A stretch of 29,554 bases of DNA, from assembly GCA_002336675.1 (NCBI GenBank), contig DDEI01000073.1, positions 1-29,554 on the forward strand, read 5' to 3'. Within the stretch, counting starts at the first letter, position 1; each line of letters begins with the position of its first letter. The translations under genes and the position numbers were made by a program. The stretch comes from Flavobacteriales bacterium UBA1958 (lineage in GTDB: Bacteria > Bacteroidota > Bacteroidia > Flavobacteriales_D > Sanyastnellaceae). Below the pieces are notes generated by a model. The model was not told where the DNA came from. It saw nothing but the letters and a program-made list of their open reading frames with translations, and did no database searches. Positions 8,586 to 16,500 of this stretch are shown here, piece after piece.

Positions 8586-10103
8586 CTAGGTTAACTCTTG
8601 TCTTAACTGCTGTTTGAGTTTTCTCATATAATCCTCTTGCATCCAGTCTAAGTAATTCTTGGTTGACTTAGCTATGCAATAAGAAAAGCGCTTTACTCTA
8701 TACTGAACTTCCTTTTCTAATAATTCTGCTAACTCTAGAGCGTCAAAAACATCATCAGTATTTTCTAGAATCATTTTCTTGTGACAAGTTATACTTCTAT
8801 ATATAGCCTCAATGGGGCGTTCACCTAGATCCATAGATTTCTTGTACTCATCTTTTATTTCGAATTTTTCGAAAGTTGTTTTTGGAAATTTAGCTTTAAT
8901 ATCGTCAGAGAGCACATAAACAAATTGGCGTTCTATTTCTTCATCGGAGTACAGCCCTTCTAAGTATGTGTTAGGTGTTTTAAATATTTGCTGCCAGTCC
9001 ACATGACTCTCCCATAGCCCGAACCTTCTAGCGTTATTTCCTAAATCTATAACAGTAAAGTTCTTCTTGTTATTTAGTACTCTAGATCCTCTACCTATCA
9101 TTTGATGAAACAAAGTCAGGGATTTAGTAGCTCTGTTCAGGATAATAGTATCAACAGTAGGTTCATCAAAACCAGTCGTCAAGATGCTTACTGAGGATAA
9201 AATCGCATCAGGTTTTTCTTTAAACCATTTAAGAATTTCCGCTCTTTCTTTTTCGCTATGAGTATTATCTAAATGACGTATTTCATAACCCTCTTCAAGG
9301 AACATCTCATAAACAGCTTTTGAAGTATTTATTCCGTTGTTAAAGATTAGTGTTTTGGCTCCCTTAGATTTTTCCTCATAGGCGTAGAGTAATTTTTCTT
9401 GCATAAGAAAGTTACTGTATAGTTTTTCTGAGGAACTGACCGTATAATCTCCGTTTATTCCCACCTTAAGAGAACGAAGGTTTACGTCATAATTATAAGT
9501 AGAAGCTTTAGCCAAATAACCTTGCCCAATTAGGGATGTAATAGACTCTCCTACAATAAGTTCGTTATAATTATCCTTGAGTGGTAATTTTACATTAGAA
9601 CTAAGCGGAGTGGCAGTTACTCCCAGAATAATCTGTTTTGAGAAGTACTTAAAGAGTTTCCTAAAAGAGTTATAGTGCGCCTCATCTATAATAAGGAGAC
9701 CGACATCTTCCATCTCTATTTTTTCCTCATTTAATCTATTGTTAAGTGTCTCTACCATGGCCACGAAACACATAAAATCTTTTTTCTCAGGGAGGTCTTT
9801 TACTTTGCTATCGATAATTTTATTCTTGACGCCTAGATTATCTAGCATTCGTGAAGTTTGACCACAAAGCTCAATTCTATGTGTCAAAATAAGCACTCGT
9901 TTATTAGTAGTTTCGATATACTTTCTGGCTAATTCAGAGAAAATCACCGTTTTTCCACCACCCGTTGGAAGTTGAAAAAGAAGATTATATCCATTCCGAT
10001 ACTTATCTATTCTTTCAAATATAGCCTCGATTGACTCTTTTTGATACTGATAGAGCTTTTTCTCTTCGTTTCCTCCTGATAAATCTAATGGTTCCATCGT
10101 CAT
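8586..10103 (-). CDS. DEAH-box superfamily II helicase (SSL2/type III restriction-like)
   Basis: 505 residues. An ATP-dependent DNA or RNA translocase or helicase of superfamily II. Motifs in order: Q-like YQYQKESIEAI (18-28), Walker A PTGGGKT (46-52), motif Ia LTHRIEL (73-79), DEAH (140-143), motif III TAT (163-165), LIFNNGI (252-258) opening the second RecA domain, motif V TTGFDEP (309-315), and motif VI QMIGRGSR (334-341). The last roughly 150 residues are a C-terminal extension rich in charged residues that I cannot assign. The architecture resembles stand-alone COG1061-type helicases also found with phages and restriction systems, but no methylase, nuclease or phage gene is next to it. 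It is a single gene, divergent from ung. The substrate is unknown. Confidence 0.87.
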   Translation of the reverse strand: MTMEPLDLSGGNEEKKLYQYQKESIEAIFERIDKYRNGYNLLFQLPTGGGKTVIFSELARKYIETTNKRVLILTHRIELCGQTSRMLDNLGVKNKIIDSKVKDLPEKKDFMCFVAMVETLNNRLNEEKIEMEDVGLLIIDEAHYNSFRKLFKYFSKQIILGVTATPLSSNVKLPLKDNYNELIVGESITSLIGQGYLAKASTYNYDVNLRSLKVGINGDYTVSSSEKLYSNFLMQEKLLYAYEEKSKGAKTLIFNNGINTSKAVYEMFLEEGYEIRHLDNTHSEKERAEILKWFKEKPDAILSSVSILTTGFDEPTVDTIILNRATKSLTLFHQMIGRGSRVLNNKKNFTVIDLGNNARRFGLWESHVDWQQIFKTPNTYLEGLYSDEEIERQFVYVLSDDIKAKFPKTTFEKFEIKDEYKKSMDLGERPIEAIYRSITCHKKMILENTDDVFDALELAELLEKEVQYRVKRFSYCIAKSTKNYLDWMQEDYMRKLKQQLRQELT

Positions 10104-10125
10104 TCCTTGCTATTAAAAAGCGGTG

Positions 10126-10133
10126 CAAAATTA
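10126..10133 (-). promoter_or_regulatory. Candidate -7 promoter element for the helicase gene
   Basis: On the minus strand TAATTTTG matches TAnnTTTG exactly. It lies 22 nt upstream of the helicase ATG at 10103. No clear -33 TTG is present; an inverted repeat occupies the spacer position instead (10144-10161). Confidence 0.4.
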
Positions 10134-10143
10134 GTTAAGAATA

Positions 10144-10161
10144 TATCCTTAGCGAAGGATA
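10144..10161. repeat. Inverted repeat between divergent helicase and ung genes
   Basis: TATCCTT-AGCG-AAGGATA is a perfect 7-bp inverted repeat with a 4-nt spacer. It sits 10 bp upstream of the putative helicase -7 box and about 70 bp upstream of ung. There is no T tract on either side, so a terminator is unlikely. The position suits an operator. Confidence 0.45.
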
Positions 10162-10231
10162 ATTAAAACTTGTTGAAAATTTGTATCGTGATGATTTCTT
10201 TAATGCATCTTAAAAACGCAATTTTGAGGGC

Positions 10232-10897
10232 ATGATTGCCAAGCTAGAAGGAACATGGAAGGTTAAGTTAGATGATATGGTAAACAGCAGTTCTTATAAA
10301 GGGATGATGCATTCTTTGAACAAAGAATATGACGATTACAGTTGTTATCCAGCCAAAAACGAAGTTTTCAAGGCTTTTGAATTATGCCCCTTTGAATCTG
10401 TGAAAGTGGTAATAATAGGTCAGGATCCTTATATTCGTTGTGGTCAGGCGCATGGGCTTAGTTTTAGTGTTCCCCGGGGAATAGCTATTCCGCCTTCATT
10501 AAAAAATATTTTTAAAGAATTAAAATCGGACTTAGGTTGTATGTGTCATTCGGGTGATTTAACTCTCTGGGCGAAACAAGGAGTACTTTTATTGAATGCC
10601 ACCTTAACAGTGAGAGAAGGAGAGTCCAATAGTCATAGTTCTTTAGGTTGGTTGGACTTTACGAAAGAAGTTCTACAAGTACTGAATAATACCAAGTCAA
10701 ATGTAGTTTATTTGGCTTGGGGAGGTTTTGCTCAAAAGTTATGTGCTAATATAAACCCAGAGACTAACCTTGTTCTTAAGGCCCCTCACCCTTCTCCTTT
10801 GAGCAGTTATCGGGGTTTTTTTGGAAGTAAACATTTCAGCGCGGCTAATAAATATTTAAGCAATCAAAAAATTGAATCTGTCAAATGGTGCAAGTAA
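10232..10897 (+). CDS. ung: Uracil-DNA glycosylase, family 1
   Basis: 221 residues, normal length. It removes uracil from DNA as the first step of base excision repair. Seen: the water-activating motif IGQDPY (62-67) with catalytic Asp65, the uracil-stacking Phe in GLSFSV (75-80), the uracil-recognition Asn in LLLNATLTV (119-127; Asn122), and the C-terminal HPSPLSSYRGFF (His186 onward) carrying the catalytic His and the DNA-intercalating Leu. Odd: after GQDPY the usual family-1 sequence is HGPxQAHG; here it is IRCGQAHG, so His, Gly and Pro are replaced by Ile, Arg and Cys. All catalytic residues remain, so activity is expected. The ATG at 10232 leaves a normal N-terminus (GTWKVKL). The 3' end overlaps the lipoprotein gene by 13 nt. 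Confidence 0.95.
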   Translation: MIAKLEGTWKVKLDDMVNSSSYKGMMHSLNKEYDDYSCYPAKNEVFKAFELCPFESVKVVIIGQDPYIRCGQAHGLSFSVPRGIAIPPSLKNIFKELKSDLGCMCHSGDLTLWAKQGVLLLNATLTVREGESNSHSSLGWLDFTKEVLQVLNNTKSNVVYLAWGGFAQKLCANINPETNLVLKAPHPSPLSSYRGFFGSKHFSAANKYLSNQKIESVKWCK

Positions 10898-11625
10898 AAT
10901 ATATAGCAATTAGTATCGGGTTAGCACTTGGCTTTAGTTCATGTGTTAAAAGAACAGATGATACTCCTCCTTCCATTGAGATATTTCTCGAAGGGGAAAC
11001 GCTTACTGATTCGCTCATAGTTATAGCAGGAGAGGAGCTTGACTTAACTTTTAATTTGTCAGATGATTCAGGTCTAAATACAGCCCGATTTTTTATTTCT
11101 AAGAAATCAGACATACCACAGGTTTCTTGCGCTGAATCAAATCTTTTTGAATATTTAGGAATAACAGAACTTGGCGGAAATTATTATGAATATTCTCCAG
11201 GAATAATTTTCCCAGATAGTATTGTAGGAATTTATAAGTTAGAGATAGGAGTATATGACGATCAAGGAAATTTCTCTGATAAAGACTTTATTCTTTCTGT
11301 AGAAAATCCTTATTATCCTATTATAGATTCTTTAAATTCTGATAATATTTCGACCCAATGTCTCGTCTCATTAAGTGAGGGGAATTTAAGTTTTGGGCTT
11401 AACCTTCAAGCTTCCTGCGTAGAAATCATTACTGAAATGAAGACTTATCTATATGCGAGTGAAATCCTGCTAGAAAGTCAAACATACACAATAGAAAACT
11501 CCTTGATTAATGACGATTTTAATTTCACTCTTCCGGAAACAGGTCAGTATGAGTTGCGTATAGAACTGACATCTAGTCAAGGAGTGAGTTCTTGGGCTAT
11601 ATTGGAATTAAGCGCATCCAGCTAA
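10885..11625 (+). CDS. Putative lipoprotein with Ig-like (DUF4625-like) region
   Basis: 246 residues. The N-terminus KYIAISIGLALGFSSC is a lipoprotein signal with lipobox and acceptor Cys20. After a short linker, the segment DDTPPSIEIFLEGE...GEELDLTFNLSDDSGL (25-63) looks like the beginning of an Ig-like or DUF4625-type domain seen in Bacteroidota outer-membrane lipoproteins. A second beta-rich stretch follows from about residue 135. Function unknown. It starts 13 nt inside ung in another frame, so the two genes are probably co-transcribed. No other start would keep the signal peptide. The family assignment is tentative; the lipoprotein nature is well supported. Confidence 0.75.
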   Translation: MVQVKYIAISIGLALGFSSCVKRTDDTPPSIEIFLEGETLTDSLIVIAGEELDLTFNLSDDSGLNTARFFISKKSDIPQVSCAESNLFEYLGITELGGNYYEYSPGIIFPDSIVGIYKLEIGVYDDQGNFSDKDFILSVENPYYPIIDSLNSDNISTQCLVSLSEGNLSFGLNLQASCVEIITEMKTYLYASEILLESQTYTIENSLINDDFNFTLPETGQYELRIELTSSQGVSSWAILELSASS

Positions 11626-11928
11626 GAAAAGTTGCTTTTGAGAAAATAAATCTGAAATAATTTGCTGACTAGATTTGTTTTGAGGAGTAAACCGTTTATT
11701 AAAGTACCCAGCGTATTTCTCATCATCGGAGCAGCATTTCCATAAAAAATTATTAGTCATAAAAGCTTCAGCTCATGCGCTTTCGAATGTTCCGTTAAAA
11801 CAGTTTTTATCGGGCTATTAAACTCAGTTTAACACCTGCGGAATTAACTCCTTTGAAAAAAGTACTCGTGAAATATGTAGAATAAGAAATTTCTGAAATT
11901 CATAATAGCGTAAATAAATACTTGGTAA
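11626..11928. other. Non-coding interval between convergent genes
   Basis: 303 bases between the lipoprotein gene and apaG, which converge. No open frame, RNA gene or strong terminator is visible. The only clear symmetry is a perfect 15-bp palindrome TTAAACT-C-AGTTTAA at 11818-11832, of unknown meaning. Nothing else stands out. Confidence 0.55.
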
Positions 11929-12315
11929 TTAGTTCAAAGAGAAAGGAGTCTCTAGATTGAAGGTAGGAATAGTAGCCTTGAATACTTCTCCGCTAAGTTC
12001 GTTTCTCAAATTGTAGAATCCTCGCATTCTTCCGATGTCGTTTGTCATCTCGCAATAAGAGTTGTATGTGTAAAAGTCTCCTGGCTCGATAACAGGTTTT
12101 TCACCTATCACACCTTCACCAAAAACAGTATAACTTCCTTCTGTAGAATCAAAAATGAACCAACACCTTTCCAAAATTTTCACAGAGAATATATTTCTAT
12201 TAACGATAGTGACTTTATAGGAATGTATAAAACTCTTGTTCGCAGAGCTACTCTTCAATTCCTCGAATCTTGGAGCTACGCTAATTTCTATGTTTTGACT
12301 AACTGCTACTTTCAT
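11929..12315 (-). CDS. apaG: ApaG-domain protein (historically Co2+/Mg2+ efflux protein)
   Basis: 128 residues, the family's usual size. ApaG is a small fibronectin-III-like beta sandwich; mutants in enterobacteria affect Co2+ resistance and Mg2+ efflux, but the molecular function is not settled. Seen: YKVTIVNR (33-40), the family signature FGEGVIGEKPVIEPGD (65-80), a CEMTNDIGRMRGFY-like segment (88-101) and the terminal IPTFNLE (116-122). The open frame begins three codons earlier at a GTG (12324); the ATG at 12315 gives a typical ApaG N-terminus, so I chose it. It lies 74 nt downstream of the Plug gene in the same orientation. I recall apaG, DUF5103 and nqr being neighbours in other Flavobacteriales; that is memory, not something shown here. 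Confidence 0.92.
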   Translation of the reverse strand: MKVAVSQNIEISVAPRFEELKSSSANKSFIHSYKVTIVNRNIFSVKILERCWFIFDSTEGSYTVFGEGVIGEKPVIEPGDFYTYNSYCEMTNDIGRMRGFYNLRNELSGEVFKATIPTFNLETPFSLN

Positions 12316-12367
12316 AATACTCACGCAATTAAAGTAAAATATTCGATGAATGAGAAGATAAAAGTCA

Positions 12368-12375
12368 CAAAAATA
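12368..12375 (-). promoter_or_regulatory. Candidate -7 promoter element for apaG
   Basis: The minus strand reads TATTTTTG, an exact TAnnTTTG, 52 nt upstream of the apaG ATG at 12315. There is no good -33 TTG. It lies between the Plug stop and apaG, so apaG may have its own promoter in addition to read-through. Confidence 0.35.
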
Positions 12376-12389
12376 TTAATGTGCCTTTT

Positions 12390-13691
12390 TTAATTGTTAA
12401 AAGTATCTGTTTTATACATGCCTATCACTCTATCGTAACCAAGGTTAGGGTTCGTGTCGTAGGTGAAAATATGAAAGTCATTTTCTGTTTGAAAATGGCT
12501 TCCTTCAACAAAAGACAAGTCTAATTGACCATCTTCTACCAGTGCGTATGTGTAGTTGTAATACCCTTGTTTTAGAAGAGTCGTTAATTCATAACGTTTC
12601 AAAGTGTAATTATACTGCATTTGACTTTCCGAGGTGAGCTGATTGAAGTTAAAGCCCCCTAGAACATGAATTTTTTGATCATTAGACATTGGGGTTTTTT
12701 TATTTAAGACAAATGTTACTTGGCAATATTCAGCCTCCAAATCGTCATTAAATCCCAGTAGACTATTGACTTTGAAGTCACCATTAATATCAGGGAAAGT
12801 GGTATAAAGTTTATAAGGTCTAAATGCGTCATGATTCAGTTCTATCTCTGGAACTAAAGTTTTAGCATTGATTTTTAAAGAGTGCATGCTTGAAGAGATT
12901 CCTGATATATTAGCTGTACTAAAGAACCGGTACTCGTTATTTCCAGTAAAATTGTTCTCTTCGCCATAGTCGTAACTGATTTCGTTATTCTTAACGAAAA
13001 CGGGTTCTAAATCCGAGATACTGTTATCCCAATTAAAATTTTGAAGAACCACATTTTCTATATCGTCATAGGGCCTGAAAACTTCATAACCGTTATAAAC
13101 CAGTTCAAAGTCTAACTCTTGGTGACTATTTCGATTTGAGATTATGCTGGATTCTTTTAATTGTGCTCTGTATCTTATTAGCTGTTCGTAGATAATTATT
13201 CTAGAAGTGAAAATGGGATTGTCTAAATCATCATCTGGAGCTACTTGAATTATATAATTACCACTCACTAATGGAATCATCATATCATTTGGAAAGTCGA
13301 ACTGATAGTTCACATAAGGTATGGCAGAATTAAATGAAGGTTCAAACTCTGTAACGGGTAACTCTGGGAACCCTCTTAGGTATTCATTAGATTGTAAGTC
13401 AGATATTTTCCAGTCATAGGTGCAGTGGAATACTTGTATTACGTAATCTTCGTCTAAATTGCTTAAATCATCAAATGAGTAGGATAGGAAATCATTACTG
13501 TTCAGCGAAATAATCGGGTACGAGGGGTAAGCCTCAGCATTTCTGACTTGAAGGGTTTTTATATACTCCTTGTGTATTCTGTTTCTAGTGTCTATGCTTT
13601 CATCATCTATGTTCGAGTATGAGACCTCAGCATTTGATATCTGTATTAATCCACAAAAGAAGGTGAAGAAAAAAATAGTAATTTTATTCAT
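12390..13691 (-). CDS. Type IX secretion system Plug-family protein (DUF5103)
   Basis: 433 residues. In the T9SS translocon of Flavobacterium the Plug protein blocks the periplasmic side of the giant SprA barrel (structural work on that system); this protein shows the DUF5103 pattern. Seen: signal peptide MNKITIFFFTFFCGLIQISNA, then the motifs YIKTLQVRN, LSYSFDDLSNLDEDY-like, FHCTYDWKISDLQSNEYL, SGNYIIQVAPDD, NEYRFF, and the C-terminal LKQGYYNYTYA (373-383) with EGSHFQTENDFHIF. The open frame extends to 13748, but that first ATG adds 19 charged residues ahead of the signal peptide and falls inside a palindrome, so ATG 13691 is the better start. Its presence fits the T9SS cargo gene at 243. 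It is divergent from nqrA. Confidence 0.88.
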   Translation of the reverse strand: MNKITIFFFTFFCGLIQISNAEVSYSNIDDESIDTRNRIHKEYIKTLQVRNAEAYPSYPIISLNSNDFLSYSFDDLSNLDEDYVIQVFHCTYDWKISDLQSNEYLRGFPELPVTEFEPSFNSAIPYVNYQFDFPNDMMIPLVSGNYIIQVAPDDDLDNPIFTSRIIIYEQLIRYRAQLKESSIISNRNSHQELDFELVYNGYEVFRPYDDIENVVLQNFNWDNSISDLEPVFVKNNEISYDYGEENNFTGNNEYRFFSTANISGISSSMHSLKINAKTLVPEIELNHDAFRPYKLYTTFPDINGDFKVNSLLGFNDDLEAEYCQVTFVLNKKTPMSNDQKIHVLGGFNFNQLTSESQMQYNYTLKRYELTTLLKQGYYNYTYALVEDGQLDLSFVEGSHFQTENDFHIFTYDTNPNLGYDRVIGMYKTDTFNN

Positions 13692-13737
13692 GTTGTATTG
13701 CTCTATACCCCTCAGTTGGTAGGATTTTTTTGTTTTA

Positions 13738-13754
13738 TTTAGAATCATTCTAAA
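13738..13754. repeat. 17-bp perfect palindrome between Plug and nqrA
   Basis: TTTAGAAT-C-ATTCTAAA is perfectly symmetric around 13746. It is 47 nt upstream of the Plug ATG and 27 nt upstream of the nqrA -33 element, a position suiting an operator for either gene. A degenerate copy (6 of 8 pairs) occurs at 158-174 upstream of the T9SS cargo gene. Confidence 0.45.
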
Positions 13755-13780
13755 CTATTTCGTTGATATTTTAAACACTA

Positions 13781-13808
13781 TTGTAACCATCACAATTACT
13801 TATTTTTG
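13781..13808 (+). promoter_or_regulatory. Promoter of the nqrABCDEF operon
   Basis: TTG (13781-13783), 17-nt spacer, then TATTTTTG (13801-13808), which fits the Bacteroidota consensus TTG-N17-23-TAnnTTTG in full. The -7 box ends 28 nt before the nqrA ATG at 13837. This is the best promoter match in the window. Confidence 0.62.
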
Positions 13809-13836
13809 CGCTCCAAAAGTAAAGGATAATCACCAG

Positions 13837-15195
13837 ATGTCTAGAACCATAAAAATTCGCAAAGGAGCGAATATAAGACTTGTTGGAGCAGCAGAGAATA
13901 CTCTTACAGAGTCTATTTCCTGTAGCGTGTACGCTATTAAACCAACAGACTTTCACGGCTTAATCCCTAAGCTCCTTCTCAAAGAAGGTGCCGAAGTTAA
14001 AAAGGGAACACCTCTATTCCACGACAAGCATAATTCGTCTATTGTTTTCACCTCTCCTGTGAGTGGTGAAGTAGTTGAAATAGTGCGTGGAGCGAAAAGG
14101 AAGATATTAGAAATTCGTGTTTTAGCGGATACTTCAAATACATCTGAAGTTATCACAAAGCCTAGTTCTATGTCTTCAAAAGAAGAGGTAACGCGCGCAT
14201 TAATGTCTTCTGGCCTTTGGCCTTTTATTAGGCAGCGACCTTTTAGCACAATAGCTCGTCCTTCGGATACCCCTAAAGCTATTTTTGTAAGCACGTTTAG
14301 TTCTGCTCCCTTAGCGCCAGATGCCGATTTTGTGATGCAGGGACAAGAGGCTGAATTTAAGGACGGTTTGTCAGCTCTTTCAGCTCTATCTAGCGGAGGG
14401 AAAGTAGAATTAGGAGTTTCTTCGGAAGGTAACTGGTTTAACCAGTTTAGTGCTGATGCGAATATTACTACATACCAAGGTCCTCATCCTGCAGGGAATG
14501 TAGGAGTTCAGATTCATAAAACGAATCCACTAAATAAAGGAGAAGTTGTGTGGTATTGCAACGCTCAGGATGTGGTTAATATAGGAAAAACCTTAACGAC
14601 AGGAGAGTTAAGCGTAGATAGGATAGTAGCTTTAGTTGGCTCGGAAGTATGCTCACCGGCTTACTATAGAACTAAACTAGGTTCTCAGGTAAAGACTATA
14701 ACAGCAGGGAATTTAAAAGAAGGAAACTTGAGAATAGTTAGCGGAGATGTGCTAACGGGGGAGAAGGTAGATGAGGATAATTTCATAGGTTTCTATAGTG
14801 AACAGATTACAGTAGTCCCTGAAGGAGATGAGCCACAGTTTTTCTTAACTGAAGGATGGCTAGCTCCAGGATTCAATAAATTTTCGCTTAGTAAATCTTT
14901 TCCAACTTGGATTTCCCCAAAATCTAAGAAGTTCGCTCTTAATACCAATATGAACGGAGAGGAAAGAAAGTTTGTTGTGACTGGTCAGTATGAGAAAGTC
15001 TTTCCATTTGATATTTACCCTGTTCAATTAGTTAAATCTATAATTGTTAATGATATAGATATGATGGAAAAATTAGGGATTTATGAAGTAGCTCCTGAAG
15101 ATTTTGCGCTGTGTGAATATGCTTGTACCTCTAAAATAAATGTGCAGGGCATAATTAGAGAAGGGTTGGATACCCTAATGGAAGAGTTTAAATAA
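13837..15195 (+). CDS. nqrA: Na+-translocating NADH:quinone reductase subunit A
   Basis: 452 residues, usual NqrA length. NqrA is the peripheral cytoplasmic subunit of the Na+-NQR complex and takes part in quinone binding at the interface with NqrB. Seen: N-terminal IRKGANIRLVGAAE (7-20), the biotinyl-lipoyl-like segment with GAEVKKGTPLFHDK and SPVSGEVVEIVRGAKR, a central GPHPAGNVGVQIHKTNPL, and a C-terminal YEVAPEDFALCEYACTSK-type region typical of the family. First gene of a six-gene operon; 14 nt separate it from nqrB. It is read from a strong TTG/TATTTTTG promoter. No irregularity seen. Confidence 0.96.
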   Translation: MSRTIKIRKGANIRLVGAAENTLTESISCSVYAIKPTDFHGLIPKLLLKEGAEVKKGTPLFHDKHNSSIVFTSPVSGEVVEIVRGAKRKILEIRVLADTSNTSEVITKPSSMSSKEEVTRALMSSGLWPFIRQRPFSTIARPSDTPKAIFVSTFSSAPLAPDADFVMQGQEAEFKDGLSALSALSSGGKVELGVSSEGNWFNQFSADANITTYQGPHPAGNVGVQIHKTNPLNKGEVVWYCNAQDVVNIGKTLTTGELSVDRIVALVGSEVCSPAYYRTKLGSQVKTITAGNLKEGNLRIVSGDVLTGEKVDEDNFIGFYSEQITVVPEGDEPQFFLTEGWLAPGFNKFSLSKSFPTWISPKSKKFALNTNMNGEERKFVVTGQYEKVFPFDIYPVQLVKSIIVNDIDMMEKLGIYEVAPEDFALCEYACTSKINVQGIIREGLDTLMEEFK

Positions 15196-15209
15196 CATTA
15201 AAGCCTAAA

Positions 15210-16487
15210 ATGAAAGGATTACATAAATTTTTAGACGAAAAAATAGCACCACCTTTTAAGGAGGGAGGAAAGCTAAGGAAGTTCTGGCCTATGTACGATG
15301 CGTTAGAAACTTTCGCGTTTGTACCAGGTCATACTACACACAAAGGTTCTCATGTGAGAGACGGAATCGATCTGAAGAGAACTATGTTCTTAGTGATCGT
15401 AGCACTTATCCCATGCCTTCTTTTTGGTATTTATAACATAGGATTTCAATACGATGCTATTTTAACTGAAGCCGGAAGAATTGACTGGCTAGGAGAGTCT
15501 AGACATGCGACTTGGTTAGAAATGTTTATATACGGAGCACCTATGGTTCTCCCGATGGTCATAGTGTCATATGCTGTAGGGTTAGGAATCGAGATTTTAT
15601 TTGGAATTATTAATGGCCATTCTATTAATGAAGGCTTCTTGGTCTCAGGGATGCTTATTCCATTGGTAATGCCTGTGGATTGTCCTTTGTGGATGGTAGC
15701 TGTAGGTACTGCTTTCGCTGTAGTAATAGCCAAAGAGGTTTTCGGAGGAACAGGAATGAACATTTTGAATGTGGCGTTAACCGCTAGAGCATTTATGTTC
15801 TTTGCGTATCCTACTAAAATGAGTGGTAATAATGTATGGTTTCATACAGGTTATAGTGATTCTTTGACTGCAGCAGCTAGTCCAAATGTGATAGATACTT
15901 ATACAGGAGCTACTCCATTAGGGTTATTGGTAGATACTGCAGATGGAGCTACACTTGTAGAGGTGATAACGAATAAGGGCGGAGGATTTGACTTTAGTTT
16001 ATGGAATTCATTTATGGGGTTCATTCCTGGGTCTATCGGTTCTACTTCAGTTCTTATGTGTTTGATAGGAGCTGCTATTCTTATCGCTACTGGAATCGGA
16101 AGCTGGAGAATTATGGCATGGGCTATAGTGGGAGGTGCGCTTATGGGAGGATTCTTTAATTACTTAGGTTCTTTAGAAGCATTTGCCGACAATCTTTATT
16201 TAGATATACCTTGGTATCACCAGTTATGTTTAGGCGGTTTCGCCTTCGGTGTAGTTTTTATGGCTACAGATCCTGTTTCAGCCGCGCAAACTACTAGAGG
16301 TAAAATGTGGTATGGATTGCTGATAGGTATTCTAGCTATTCTAATTAGAACAGCTAATCCAGCTTATCCAGAAGGAATAATGTTAGCGATCTTATTTATG
16401 AATGTAATGGCTCCGACTATTGATCATTATGTAATAGAAGGTAACATTAAGAAAAGAATGAAAAGAGCCAAATTGGCCATAGCATAA
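15210..16487 (+). CDS. nqrB: Na+-translocating NADH:quinone reductase subunit B
   Basis: 425 residues. NqrB is the large membrane subunit with the covalent FMN, a riboflavin site and the Na+ path. Seen: a cytoplasmic N-terminal region (KFLDEKIAPPF..GGKLRKFWPMYDALETF), then about ten hydrophobic segments starting near residue 58 (TMFLVIVALIPCLLFGIY), and the flavinylation motif TGATPL (232-237) in which Thr235 is the expected phosphoester-linked FMN site (Thr236 in Vibrio cholerae, by family knowledge). Further conserved stretches are EVFGGTGMNILNVALTARAF and FMATDPVSAAQT. It follows nqrA by 14 nt and precedes nqrC by 13 nt. The modifying enzyme ApbE is encoded just after the operon. Confidence 0.97.
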   Translation: MKGLHKFLDEKIAPPFKEGGKLRKFWPMYDALETFAFVPGHTTHKGSHVRDGIDLKRTMFLVIVALIPCLLFGIYNIGFQYDAILTEAGRIDWLGESRHATWLEMFIYGAPMVLPMVIVSYAVGLGIEILFGIINGHSINEGFLVSGMLIPLVMPVDCPLWMVAVGTAFAVVIAKEVFGGTGMNILNVALTARAFMFFAYPTKMSGNNVWFHTGYSDSLTAAASPNVIDTYTGATPLGLLVDTADGATLVEVITNKGGGFDFSLWNSFMGFIPGSIGSTSVLMCLIGAAILIATGIGSWRIMAWAIVGGALMGGFFNYLGSLEAFADNLYLDIPWYHQLCLGGFAFGVVFMATDPVSAAQTTRGKMWYGLLIGILAILIRTANPAYPEGIMLAILFMNVMAPTIDHYVIEGNIKKRMKRAKLAIA

Positions 16488-16500
16488 AACGAACAGAAAA

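Noticed and set aside
11626..11928. Possible decayed gene between the lipoprotein gene and apaG
   Set aside because: No stretch of recognisable protein similarity in any frame; stop codons are frequent and evenly spread.
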